From Bacillota bacterium (GTDB taxonomy: Bacteria; Bacillota_I; Bacilli_A; Acholeplasmatales; Acholeplasmataceae), in assembly GCA_018818645.1 (NCBI GenBank), contig JAHIRQ010000100.1, forward strand, positions 1 through 46,261: DNA of 46,261 nucleotides, written 5' to 3'. The notes below the pieces were generated by a model, which searched no databases, was not told the origin of the DNA, and was given only the letters and a program-made list of their open reading frames with translations. This document shows, piece after piece, positions 26,080-34,271 of this stretch. The translations under genes were made by a program, and so were the position numbers. Position 1 is the stretch's first letter, and every line of letters starts with the position of its first letter.

Positions 26080-26857
26080 TTCTATCACCTCCAGAACTAA
26101 TAATAATATTTAATAAATCCAGATATTTAGACGCGGTTGAAGACTCTAAATTCGGTTCATTCATATAAGGTAATCCCCTTGATGCCATTTTGCTGACTTG
26201 AGAATCAAATGGAAAAGAGAGTAAGTATTTAATTCCAATTTTTTCACAAAGAACTTTTTTGCTATTTTCCGGAAACAAAACGATATTGTGATGACAGTTA
26301 TCACATTTTACATACGACATATTTTCGACTATTCCTAGAATTGGGATATTGAATCTTTCAATTAATGCAATGCCTCTAATAACATCTTCATAACTGGTTG
26401 AGTGCGGTGTAGTAACAAGGAGAACCTCACCCTTTAAGCTAAAAAATAATTCTTTATGCAAATCCGTTGTTCCGGGTGGCATATCTATTAACAAAATATC
26501 GATATCCCATTTAACTCCAAAGAGTAATTGATACAATGCGCCTTTTAAGTATTGACCAGATAAAAATGTTCCATCAGAGGGTATGCCGAGTAGACCTGAT
26601 GAAGTCAAAGCAATGTTCTTATATCTGGATGGTAAGACTATTACACCTTTCATAATTGGTTTTGTGAAATCAAGTCCTTTCACAAGATTAGGCATACTGG
26701 GTGTGGATAAATCTCCATCAAAAACACCTACTTTGTATCCAAAATTAGATAATGCAAAAGCAAGATTTAAACAGATTGTTGATTTTCCAACTCCGCCTTT
26801 TCCGCTATATACATAAACAACTCTTTTAAACTGTTTTTTATTAGCAAATAGTTCCAC
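26060..26857 (-). CDS. Mrp/NBP35-type P-loop ATPase (Fe-S carrier-like)
   Basis: A 265-aa deviant-Walker ATPase. GKGGVGKST lies at about residues 17-25 (signature Lys and P-loop), VGVFDGDLSTPSMP is switch I-like, and LIDMPPGTTD is the conserved Mrp segment. The VKCDNCHHN pair of cysteines near residue 190 matches the Fe-S binding CxxC of the Mrp/ApbC family. Mrp proteins insert or carry iron-sulfur clusters. No radical SAM or obvious Fe-S enzyme is encoded in the cluster, so its client is unknown; the adjacent nucleotidyltransferase-like proteins are possible partners. It follows the 524-aa gene by 13 bp. Confidence 0.88.
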   Translation of the reverse strand: MELFANKKQFKRVVYVYSGKGGVGKSTICLNLAFALSNFGYKVGVFDGDLSTPSMPNLVKGLDFTKPIMKGVIVLPSRYKNIALTSSGLLGIPSDGTFLSGQYLKGALYQLLFGVKWDIDILLIDMPPGTTDLHKELFFSLKGEVLLVTTPHSTSYEDVIRGIALIERFNIPILGIVENMSYVKCDNCHHNIVLFPENSKKVLCEKIGIKYLLSFPFDSQVSKMASRGLPYMNEPNLESSTASKYLDLLNIIISSGGDRNVPVSE

Positions 26858-26870
26858 CTATTTATAACTC

Positions 26871-28445
26871 CTATCTATTATTTTTAAATGTATCATTTCT
26901 TTGCTGATTCTCAAGTAAACTATATTTGATTTTTTTTAACTGTTTTTTCAATAGTATTCTTAAAGTACTATAATAATCTCTTAAAAACATTGCAAGTTCA
27001 ATAAAAGAATGGTTTAATTTCAGTTTATTAAGCAGCATGTACTCTTTTAAGTTATTCATTGTTTCATCAGAGCAGATTAGTTCATCAATATTGTTAGTAA
27101 AAATATCCTCAAATGTAAAATAATAGCTGTATTGAGTTTGAACATAAAAATCTTCAATAATCTTATTAGAAATATAGTTTTCAAAAACTCTTTTATTTTT
27201 AATCATAAGTTGAATCTCAGGTATATGTAGCAAAACGTTAATATCATATAATGAAGACATTTTTTTCTCATAAAAACTGTTATCTTTTCTAAAAAAACTC
27301 GATAGAGCGCCAAGCTTGGATACAAATGAAATCTCGATTTTATTTACCTTGAGATCTAATCTCACATTTTCACTAGTTTGATATAGTGGTTTCACTGAAA
27401 TAAAGTCATCCGCTCCGAGCACAAGTGAATTACATAAAATTTCAACAACAATCTTAGTTAATTTGCCCGATAAATTAGTATTCACAAAAATACATGAAGA
27501 TTGGAAAACTTTGTTGCGTATAGAAAAAATAATGGTCTCATGTGAATACTTATTAAATAGTTCTGAAGCCATTTGAACTTTTTCATATTCGGTCCCATTT
27601 ACAAAAACAAAGTCTAGATCATAAATGATTCTTTCAATTTCTTTAGTGAAGTATTTGTAAGAATAACTTCCTTTAAGAGCAATGCCTTGAAAATCCTTGG
27701 CCAGCAAACAAAACAGTCCCTCAAAAGTTGCATTTCTAACTTCATTTTTTGAAATTTTGGAATTTAACTCAACTGTAATTGTTTTTTTGTTGTTCCATTT
27801 TATCAAATCATCTGTTTTTGAAATCATATTATTGATAATAGCTTGCTTAACTGATTCGTTGACTAATTCCTTTAACGAACTATAGTGCGTTCTTTTATCA
27901 AATCCAAAGACATATTCTGATATTTTTTGATTGGAACTAGTTAAAAATAAGTAATCAACCAGATCTGATACTTCAATGTATTCATAATCTTGCACTAGAA
28001 ATAAACACTCAATAAGTTTAGCAATCGCTTGTTTTCTTAATGAGTTAAGATTTGATGTTAAATCAAAGTGTTTTAATATCAAAGCATTGAATAACATTCT
28101 TTTTTGCAATACTTCGTTATCTAATAGTAAATCCAAAGAATTAATATCAATAATCTCTAGGTAACGCGAATTAAAAAAAGGAGGATTGTTCACTAAATCT
28201 TGTAATTCTCTTTTTGAGAAACAAGTTATCTCAATGTTCCAAAATCCGTCATTTATGAGGTTTGCAATTTCATTTAGTTTATCCTTATTAAAACAAGTAT
28301 CATTATCTTCCGAAATAACAAAAAGAAATAGACTGTATTTGTTCTTTATTGGACAGAACAAATCAAAAAATAAAAAATCATTATCAAAATTATAGTGAAA
28401 ACCTTCTATCTCTTTAGAAAACCGACTAACAATCTCTTTTATCAT
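26871..28445 (-). CDS. Large protein with nucleotidyltransferase-fold core
   Basis: A 524-aa protein that I recognise only in part. Near residues 255-285 it has LKGSYSYKYFT followed by YDLDFVFVN, the G-S ... D-x-D signature of the polymerase-beta nucleotidyltransferase fold. It also has a possible third acidic residue after a beta strand. The 250 residues before and 180 after are helical and unassigned. The same KGS-x-YK plus D-x-D pattern occurs in the 317-aa neighbour, so the two may be distant paralogues. The ATG overlaps that gene by 20 bp. Transfer of a nucleotide onto a pathway intermediate or carrier is plausible; a toxin-type NTase is the alternative. Confidence 0.65.
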   Translation of the reverse strand: MIKEIVSRFSKEIEGFHYNFDNDFLFFDLFCPIKNKYSLFLFVISEDNDTCFNKDKLNEIANLINDGFWNIEITCFSKRELQDLVNNPPFFNSRYLEIIDINSLDLLLDNEVLQKRMLFNALILKHFDLTSNLNSLRKQAIAKLIECLFLVQDYEYIEVSDLVDYLFLTSSNQKISEYVFGFDKRTHYSSLKELVNESVKQAIINNMISKTDDLIKWNNKKTITVELNSKISKNEVRNATFEGLFCLLAKDFQGIALKGSYSYKYFTKEIERIIYDLDFVFVNGTEYEKVQMASELFNKYSHETIIFSIRNKVFQSSCIFVNTNLSGKLTKIVVEILCNSLVLGADDFISVKPLYQTSENVRLDLKVNKIEISFVSKLGALSSFFRKDNSFYEKKMSSLYDINVLLHIPEIQLMIKNKRVFENYISNKIIEDFYVQTQYSYYFTFEDIFTNNIDELICSDETMNNLKEYMLLNKLKLNHSFIELAMFLRDYYSTLRILLKKQLKKIKYSLLENQQRNDTFKNNR

Positions 28446-29379
28446 ATTTTTTCTGTCCCTTTTTTTTCATATAACGAAGAATTCTTCCTTCTTTGACAAT
28501 GGACGATATTAAAATCAGAGCATTTTTTGAATTTTGCAATATAAGTTCTGTATCACATTGATCCTTTAAATACTCAATATAACGCAACACATTAACATCT
28601 ACATCAAGAAAACTATAAATGCTTTTATTAAATATTTGATCGTAATGTTTATAATATTTTAAATAGTTGATTTGCAAAGTAAAATCTTTTTTAAATTCCT
28701 TAAAAAGAAATTTCTTGAATTTTTTTGTCCGTTTCATATTTGAAAAAATAGCTTTCACTTTTTCAGAATTAAATAATAAATGTAAATCATACAGTGTGTT
28801 AAACACCTTATCTTTATCAGTGAAAACATCTAAAGATAGTGCATTTGTTAAGGAACAAACCTTCTGCGCAATTAATTTCTCCAGGGAATATGTTTTAATT
28901 ATGAATGACTCTAGAATAATAGGATATTTGATTTTTAATACATTTAGGTGCTTTGTCAATATCGACTCAACTTCAAAGTTTACTGTTCCTTTCTTATCGA
29001 ATTTAGTATTGCATAAGCATTCAATTCTAGCAGAGTAATCAGATTCCTCAAACGGTAAATTTACAGACGCACTTTGAAAAACACTATCAATGTCTTTAAG
29101 TAATCGAAAATTTGCTTTTTCAAAAATATCTCTTACATAGTTAATATTATTGTAAAGACTTCTCCGCCTAACTAAAGCAATATCTATATCTCTCGGTAAA
29201 GAAGATATGTTGCACATTTTTTTATAGACAAAACTTCCTTTCACCACAATATGCTTGTGCTTGCTAATAGTCTTAAGGATTAAAAAAAATAGCAAGTCAT
29301 TTATGATTAGTTCTATTGATTGATTTGCTTTTTGAGTTACCAACAATACTAATTCTTTTATTCTTTCATCAATGATCAT
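28426..29379 (-). CDS. AbiEii-like nucleotidyltransferase
   Basis: A 317-aa protein resembling the AbiEii/AbiGii nucleotidyltransferase family. VVKGSFVYKKM near residue 42 and RDIDIALV near residue 62 give the GS and DxD metal site. SLEKLIAQKVCSL followed by the K-x-x-x-x-L-Y-D-L-H-L-L-F stretch is the characteristic later helix region of that family. Family members transfer nucleotides to RNA or protein as toxins, but here the gene overlaps the ABC exporter by 4 bp (ATGA) and the next NTase by 20 bp within a biosynthesis-like operon. No AbiEi-type antitoxin is adjacent. A metabolic nucleotidyl transfer is the favoured inference. Confidence 0.75.
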   Translation of the reverse strand: MIIDERIKELVLLVTQKANQSIELIINDLLFFLILKTISKHKHIVVKGSFVYKKMCNISSLPRDIDIALVRRRSLYNNINYVRDIFEKANFRLLKDIDSVFQSASVNLPFEESDYSARIECLCNTKFDKKGTVNFEVESILTKHLNVLKIKYPIILESFIIKTYSLEKLIAQKVCSLTNALSLDVFTDKDKVFNTLYDLHLLFNSEKVKAIFSNMKRTKKFKKFLFKEFKKDFTLQINYLKYYKHYDQIFNKSIYSFLDVDVNVLRYIEYLKDQCDTELILQNSKNALILISSIVKEGRILRYMKKKGQKKYDKRDC

Positions 29380-31139
29380 ATCTGTTTGCCTTCCAAAAAG
29401 ATGTTGCTTTTTGTAAGATTATATAGCTTTCTATACTTTCCATTCATTTTCATTAACTCGGTGTGATTGCCTTGCTCAATTATCTCTCCCTCATCAAGTA
29501 CATAAATTAAGTCAGCATTTTGAATTGTTGTCAATCTGTGAGCGACGATGATAAAAGTTTTATCTTTGTAGTATTTGAAAACATTATTCATCACTGCTTC
29601 TTCAGTCTTATTATCCAAAGAACTTGTCGCTTCATCCATAAGAAATAATTCCGCATTTTTTAGGAGCATTCTAGCGATTCCAATACGCTGTCTTTCGCCT
29701 CCAGAAATAAGCAAGCCCCCTTCACCAACTATAGTATTCAATCCCAAAGGTAGTTTTTCAATAAAATCCTCTAAACAAGCACAATGGATAGCTTTTTGAA
29801 CCATCTCTTCTGTAGCATTCTTATTCGAGAAAACAATGTTTTCATATATGGTGGTATTAAACAAAACTGTTTCTTGAAATGCTACACTTATTTTTCCCTT
29901 TAAATCGTATCTTGAAGTATTGTTAAGCTCTTTACCGAAAATCTTGATGATTCCTTCTGTCGGTTCATAAAGACCATCGCAAAGTTTTAGAATTGTTGAT
30001 TTTCCACTACCTGTAGTTCCTACAAAAGCACATATTGTGCCAACAGGAACAGAAAAATAGATTTTCTTCAATATCAACCTGCTTTCACTTGAATACTTAA
30101 AAGTAACATTTCTAAAACTCGCCACAGTATGCGAGTTATCAATGATATTAGATTCTTTATACGAATATGATTCATCTTTTTTAGAATTAGTTACAATGCT
30201 TGCACGTTCCTTTGAAGTCTTAGCTTTCTGGTAGTCTAAAAAAATCAATACTAATCCCTGCACTGGAACAATTAGCACTGTACCAAATGTTAAAATAGCG
30301 ACTAGTGATCCAATTGTGATGACTTCGTTGTATACTGAAAAAATGCCAAATCCAAGTGACACTATCAATAATCCTATCAACAACACATTATTTAATGTGT
30401 CCATTTTTAGTTTCAATAACTCAGTCTTGGAATCATTTTGCATCATATTCCCACTTTTTAACTCAAACTCTTCGAGTATATCTTCTTCATTTCTAATTGA
30501 GTGTATGTCTCTAATTCCTCTAATAGCATCAGTACAGTACTGCCACATTACTGTATTTCTTCTTCTGCTCTCTTTTGCAAGTTTCTTGAACCTTCCACTA
30601 ATTAAACTAATAATGATTCCAATCGTTATTGCAATGGGTATCAAAACAAGAGTCATCAAGGGATCTATTTGCCACATAAAAAAAACACTAAAAATAAAAC
30701 TAAACGATGCCTTGCTTATATTAAGTATCGGAGATAAAAATCCTTGAGCGATAAATTCGCTATCCTGCATGATTATTCCAAGCAAGATGCTCGAATCATT
30801 AACATCAAAAAAATCCTGTTTTAATTCAATCATATGACTAAAAAGTAATTTTCTTATATCGTTGGCTATATTTATTTTTAGTCTAGAACAAATATAATTT
30901 TGTACACAAATAAGAAGGTAACTACTTAGTAAACATACTACATACAAAGAACTTAATACGAAAACATGTTTGATAACGTGTTCAGTAACAACAGATAGAC
31001 TATCAATCATTCCTCTCAATATTTGAATTGGGTAAGCAGCTAAGAATGATGAAACAATCGGAAGAAAAAGTATATAAAAAATCTGAAATTGATATTTTTT
31101 AGTGTTAATGTATTTATATTTTCGCTCTGTTTCTTTAAT
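29376..31139 (-). CDS. ABC exporter (fused membrane and ATPase domains) with probable ATT start
   Basis: A half-size ABC exporter of about 587 aa. It has an ABC_membrane domain with six TM segments, then an ATPase with Walker A GTTGSGKST, signature ISGGERQRIG, Walker B LFLMDEATSS and the H-loop in IVAHRLTT. It exports lipids, drugs or peptides, so it is the natural exporter for the cluster product. The first TTG at 31019 would cut TM1. The frame is open upstream and encodes FYILFLPIVSSFLAAYPIQ, a proper TM1. The only site with a ribosome sequence (GGGTGAG, 5 bases away) is ATT at 31139. It is the first gene of the ten-gene operon. Confidence 0.9.
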   Translation of the reverse strand: MKETERKYKYINTKKYQFQIFYILFLPIVSSFLAAYPIQILRGMIDSLSVVTEHVIKHVFVLSSLYVVCLLSSYLLICVQNYICSRLKINIANDIRKLLFSHMIELKQDFFDVNDSSILLGIIMQDSEFIAQGFLSPILNISKASFSFIFSVFFMWQIDPLMTLVLIPIAITIGIIISLISGRFKKLAKESRRRNTVMWQYCTDAIRGIRDIHSIRNEEDILEEFELKSGNMMQNDSKTELLKLKMDTLNNVLLIGLLIVSLGFGIFSVYNEVITIGSLVAILTFGTVLIVPVQGLVLIFLDYQKAKTSKERASIVTNSKKDESYSYKESNIIDNSHTVASFRNVTFKYSSESRLILKKIYFSVPVGTICAFVGTTGSGKSTILKLCDGLYEPTEGIIKIFGKELNNTSRYDLKGKISVAFQETVLFNTTIYENIVFSNKNATEEMVQKAIHCACLEDFIEKLPLGLNTIVGEGGLLISGGERQRIGIARMLLKNAELFLMDEATSSLDNKTEEAVMNNVFKYYKDKTFIIVAHRLTTIQNADLIYVLDEGEIIEQGNHTELMKMNGKYRKLYNLTKSNIFLEGKQI

Positions 31140-31258
31140 AGTAACTCACCCGTCTTCTTAATAGATTATCGAACCATTTAGTTTATTCAATCAATTTGTT
31201 GATAACTCCATAATAAAAAACAGGTTATCTTATATATTTTTTAAAAAAAATTCAACTT

Positions 31259-31297
31259 GTGTATACGCTTTCATTTTATTATATTGTCGTGTATATG
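31259..31297. promoter_or_regulatory. Direct repeats GTGTATA-C/T-G, 30 bp apart, upstream of the cluster
   Basis: GTGTATACG (31259-31267) and GTGTATATG (31289-31297) lie in the gap ahead of the exporter gene, spaced by 30 bp (about three helical turns). They are candidate binding sites for the RRNPP regulator encoded at 31704. A TTGACA (minus strand, 31301-31296) lies beside the second copy, but no -10 at normal spacing is obvious. Confidence 0.4.
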
Positions 31298-31336
31298 TCA
31301 ATTATTATCATATTTTATGTCTATTTTCTTTTTAGT

Positions 31337-31374
31337 AATTCAAAAACCACCAATACTGTGATGGTTTTTGAATT
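31337..31374 (-). terminator. 13-bp perfect hairpin after the peptide gene
   Basis: AATTCAAAAACCA (31337-31349) pairs perfectly with TGGTTTTTGAATT (31362-31374), with a 12-base loop. It lies 26 bp downstream of the stop of the 70-aa peptide gene and before the exporter promoter region. It should separate the peptide transcript from the operon. The T-tract after the stem is weak, so efficiency is uncertain. Confidence 0.6.
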
Positions 31375-31399
31375 CCAACAAAGTTTTAAGAGTATGTCT

Positions 31400-31612
31400 C
31401 TATAAACCTATCCATTCAGGCATGCCAACATCATCAGAGTATTGTCTAGATACTTTAGTGCTATAATCAAAATCTTTTTGATTAAACTTAGTATCAAACT
31501 CTAAATCTTCGACTAATTCATGTAATTGATGATTAATCTCATTTTTTTTACTGTTAAACATGGCCACACCTCCAATAAAGAATATGAATAAAACAAAAAT
31601 CAGTTTTTTCAT
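31400..31612 (-). CDS. 70-aa secreted-type peptide, pheromone or precursor candidate
   Basis: A small protein with a clear export segment, MKKLIFVLFIFFIGGVAMF. A charged spacer rich in Glu, Asp and Lys follows, then a short C-terminal end, DDVGMPEWIGL. AAAGGAGG lies 7 bases before the ATG. Signal peptide, acidic spacer and a short hydrophobic tail is the layout of PapR/NprX-type propeptides sensed by RRNPP regulators, and such a regulator is encoded divergently 91 bp away. The mature signal would be the last 7-10 residues. It could instead be the substrate peptide for the adjacent biosynthetic operon. Neither role is proven by sequence alone. Confidence 0.7.
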   Translation of the reverse strand: MKKLIFVLFIFFIGGVAMFNSKKNEINHQLHELVEDLEFDTKFNQKDFDYSTKVSRQYSDDVGMPEWIGL

Positions 31613-31703
31613 TTATTGAACCTCCTTTTCTTGTTTTTCTTTAATTTTCGTGTTAAAGTAGAAAAAAGAGTAGAGCACATCTGTCACTTTTTGAGGTGTT
31701 TGT

Positions 31704-32615
31704 ATGAGAAAATTTGACCAATCAAGAGAAATTGCCCTTTTTATAGACAAACTTAGATCTTTTCGCAATATTGCCCAGGAAGATTTTTTGCATGATATTA
31801 TTTCAATGCGTCAATATAGACGATATATGAATGGGGATTCTACCCTTTCATATTTAGTTCTTGATAAGCTTGCCAAAAAACTAGGTTTCAATGCAGAATT
31901 TGTCATTATGGAATTGGAAACAGAAAAAATGAAACAAACTCAATCCGTGAATAATTTTTATAATTCTATTGTTGGAAACGATGTCGATAAATCAAAAGAG
32001 CTTGTTTTGAAAATAGATGAGCGTCATTTAATTGAAGGTAATAATTTGCTTTTATTCCAACACTCAAAGAATATTTTTGATTATAAGCTAGGTAATACTA
32101 GCGAATATGTTACAATTAACCGCACAAAAAAACTGATCGATTTAGATCAGTTAATAAAGAAAAAAGCCCTTTCTACTTCAGAGCTTTTAATATTGATTTC
32201 ATTTTTTCACTTCAAATCTTTCAAAGAGATCAACGTTATTGCTGAAAAATTAGCTTCATATATTGATAACCATGTCACAATCGTTAGTGGTCATAATATT
32301 AGAGTTTTAGCACTGGTTTTAGAAGAACTATCTAGATATTTCAGTATTAATGAAGACTATGAAAACATGTTGTACTATGCCTTGGAAGGCATAAAGTACT
32401 CAACATCTATGAGATCATACTATTTGCTAGACACACTTTATTATTTTGCTGCAGCTGCTTCTCATGAATTAAATCAAATTGACAAACGAAATGATTATTT
32501 GTTCAAGTGTCTGTCTTTGTTATATATGGAAGGAAACTCTGAAAGAATATCCAAGTATAAGTACTTATTTAAAAATAGATTTGATGTTGATATGCAAATT
32601 ACACCAATCGTTTAA
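31704..32615 (+). CDS. RRNPP-type (Rgg/PlcR-like) peptide-responsive regulator
   Basis: A 303-aa protein. Residues 1-65 form an XRE-type HTH of the Rgg/PlcR kind (IDKLRSFRNIAQEDFLHDII, then SMRQYRRYMNGDSTLSYLVL). The rest is all-helical, in TPR-like pairs (EDYENMLYYALEGIKYS; LYYFAAAASHELNQIDKRND), where RRNPP proteins bind a re-imported peptide. GAGGTG precedes the ATG. It is divergent from the 70-aa secreted peptide and 560 bp from the cluster's first gene, so it probably switches the cluster on or off in response to the mature peptide. Import would need an oligopeptide permease encoded elsewhere. Confidence 0.8.
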   Translation: MRKFDQSREIALFIDKLRSFRNIAQEDFLHDIISMRQYRRYMNGDSTLSYLVLDKLAKKLGFNAEFVIMELETEKMKQTQSVNNFYNSIVGNDVDKSKELVLKIDERHLIEGNNLLLFQHSKNIFDYKLGNTSEYVTINRTKKLIDLDQLIKKKALSTSELLILISFFHFKSFKEINVIAEKLASYIDNHVTIVSGHNIRVLALVLEELSRYFSINEDYENMLYYALEGIKYSTSMRSYYLLDTLYYFAAAASHELNQIDKRNDYLFKCLSLLYMEGNSERISKYKYLFKNRFDVDMQITPIV

Positions 32616-32756
32616 TTGTTATCCAACAGTTAATTCATTTTCTAGTTTTTAGCACACAATTACTTATGACGACTTCTAGAACAGTGTTTTTTTAATATGA
32701 TATTACAATAAGCATCTATTTAAAATGTCAATTACGATAACTTCACAGATATGAAT

Positions 32757-32789
32757 AAAAACGACCTCAAAAGAGTTGGGGTCGTTTTT
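32757..32789. terminator. Bidirectional rho-independent terminator
   Basis: AAAAACGACC (32757-32766) pairs with GGTCGTTTTT (32780-32789) and is flanked by A-runs and T-runs on both sides, so it can stop transcripts from either side. It lies between the rightward regulator gene and the leftward TIR gene, and it separates the biosynthetic cluster from the defence island. Confidence 0.85.
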
Positions 32790-33397
32790 TACTTTATGTA
32801 AACACGTGTCCTGTTAGCAATTGGGTGATTTCTTTTCTCAAATGCAAGATCAATATATCTTTCTGGATCCACTAAAAAATCATCCCATTTTACTAAAACG
32901 CAATATCTATCGTCATCACTCCATGAACAACCAGTGTGTGGCTGAATATAGTAATTAGCGCTAAACTCCTTGATCACGGTATTATCGTTAATTGAAACAT
33001 GATTGTGTGTTGCTCCACAAGTTGAACAAGTATATTGTCCTTTGTAAACTTGAGAGTATATTTGAGGTAATACAACACCTAAGACACCACTTCTTTTTTT
33101 ATGTTCTCTGTTATAAAACGAAGCTTGTAGTTCTTTTCTTATAAAGTATTGGTGATCATTTCCCTCATAGTCATATCCTTCTTTTTCTGATGAGTACTCA
33201 CCAATAAGAAAAATTGTAACAGTTGAATCATATAGGTATTCATCTCGAATGACGCCCATGATGTAATCACCATCTTCACTATCAATCCAACGATCTAATG
33301 TTTTATCTACAACATCAATCTTATTAAATATTGTTAATAAATGCTTTTTGTAGCCATTATCCTCTTTTTTACAACTGATAAAACATTTATGCCCCAT
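32789..33397 (-). CDS. thsB: ThsB-type TIR protein of a type II Thoeris system
   Basis: A 202-aa TIR-fold protein of the MTH538/TIR-like family. MGHKCFISCKKEDNGYKKHL opens the fold, STVTIFLIGEYS is the central strand with the conserved segment of ThsB proteins, and HQYFIRKELQAS holds the candidate catalytic Glu. An insertion TCSTCGATHNH carries two Cys and two His, as in a small zinc site. In Thoeris, ThsB senses phage and makes an NAD-derived signal; in type II that is His-ADP-ribose, read by a Macro-domain effector. I start at the ATG at 33397 (GAGGGTGA upstream). It overlaps the Macro gene by 11 bp, so the two are coupled. Confidence 0.82.
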   Translation of the reverse strand: MGHKCFISCKKEDNGYKKHLLTIFNKIDVVDKTLDRWIDSEDGDYIMGVIRDEYLYDSTVTIFLIGEYSSEKEGYDYEGNDHQYFIRKELQASFYNREHKKRSGVLGVVLPQIYSQVYKGQYTCSTCGATHNHVSINDNTVIKEFSANYYIQPHTGCSWSDDDRYCVLVKWDDFLVDPERYIDLAFEKRNHPIANRTRVYIK

Positions 33398-34217
33398 AAG
33401 AATCACCCTCTATTTTAAACAAATCAATTTTATCCTTTTTATCGAGATGGATAATAATTCTTACCTGCGATGGATAAGTAAATTTAACTTTACTAATTCT
33501 GAATGTCCATATAATAATCTCCAATAGTTCTTGATCCGTGATATCTGTATTATCTTTCATTCTAGTGATGCCACTTCCTAATAGTGGAATAGTGACTGTA
33601 TCCCCATTGTAAAACGTATCAATTTCTCCCCACATGTTCAATAGGCACTGAACATACTCATTCATAGTCAAGTAAGCTTTATTTTGATCATCGAATTTAC
33701 TAAATGCAAGTAAAAAGTATTTCTGTCTTTTATGAATTGTTCCAAGTTTATATCTAATCTTTTTCCCTTTTTTTCTTGATGAATTTTCATCCAATATTTT
33801 TTCTTTCAAATGATCACTTTTTTCAATTTCATGATCCAAAGTTTTAGTTGAATCTAACCGTCTAATATATTTTCCGTGTAACGTATTTGGAGAAATAATA
33901 TCCTCATCCATTGTAGTATCAAAATACTCATTCAATGGTATTATCTTGATTTCTTCTTGTTCAAAAATATCTCCAAAAAATATTGATAAGGTTGAATTAT
34001 TGACTTCAAGAATCAATCTTTCTAGCTTATTCACTCTTAAGAATATATAAACATATCCTAGGATACAAATTGATGCGATAACCACAAATGATACTATCCG
34101 AACTAACGAATCAACATCGATAAAAGTTAAAACTGTCGCAGATACACCAAATAACATTGAGAATAACGGTGTGGCCTTCTTAAAAATGTTCTTGTTAAAA
34201 AAAGTTGTTTTATTCAT
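33387..34217 (-). CDS. thsA: ThsA-type effector: two TM segments plus Macro domain
   Basis: A 276-aa protein. TM1 (PLFSMLFGVSATVLTFI, about 17-33) and TM2 (VRIVSFVVIASICILGYVYI, about 39-58) are followed by a Macro-like domain of the Thoeris ThsA type: FFGDIFE near residue 82, IKIIPLNEYFDT, TLHGKYIRRL and the late VTIPLLGSGI phosphate-binding loop. In type II Thoeris this protein binds the histidine-ADP-ribose made by the TIR partner and then attacks the membrane. AAGGTGG is upstream of the ATG. It is the first gene of a two-gene leftward operon, divergent from the TIR-STAND gene. Family placement is from the domain pattern. Confidence 0.82.
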   Translation of the reverse strand: MNKTTFFNKNIFKKATPLFSMLFGVSATVLTFIDVDSLVRIVSFVVIASICILGYVYIFLRVNKLERLILEVNNSTLSIFFGDIFEQEEIKIIPLNEYFDTTMDEDIISPNTLHGKYIRRLDSTKTLDHEIEKSDHLKEKILDENSSRKKGKKIRYKLGTIHKRQKYFLLAFSKFDDQNKAYLTMNEYVQCLLNMWGEIDTFYNGDTVTIPLLGSGITRMKDNTDITDQELLEIIIWTFRISKVKFTYPSQVRIIIHLDKKDKIDLFKIEGDSYGA

Positions 34218-34271
34218 ATATCACTTACCACCTTTTCTTCATTATATAATAATCTTTTCTCATTTTCACTC

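Noticed and set aside
28426-29379. AbiE toxin-antitoxin system
   Set aside because: No AbiEi antitoxin is adjacent, and the gene overlaps exporter and cluster genes on both sides.
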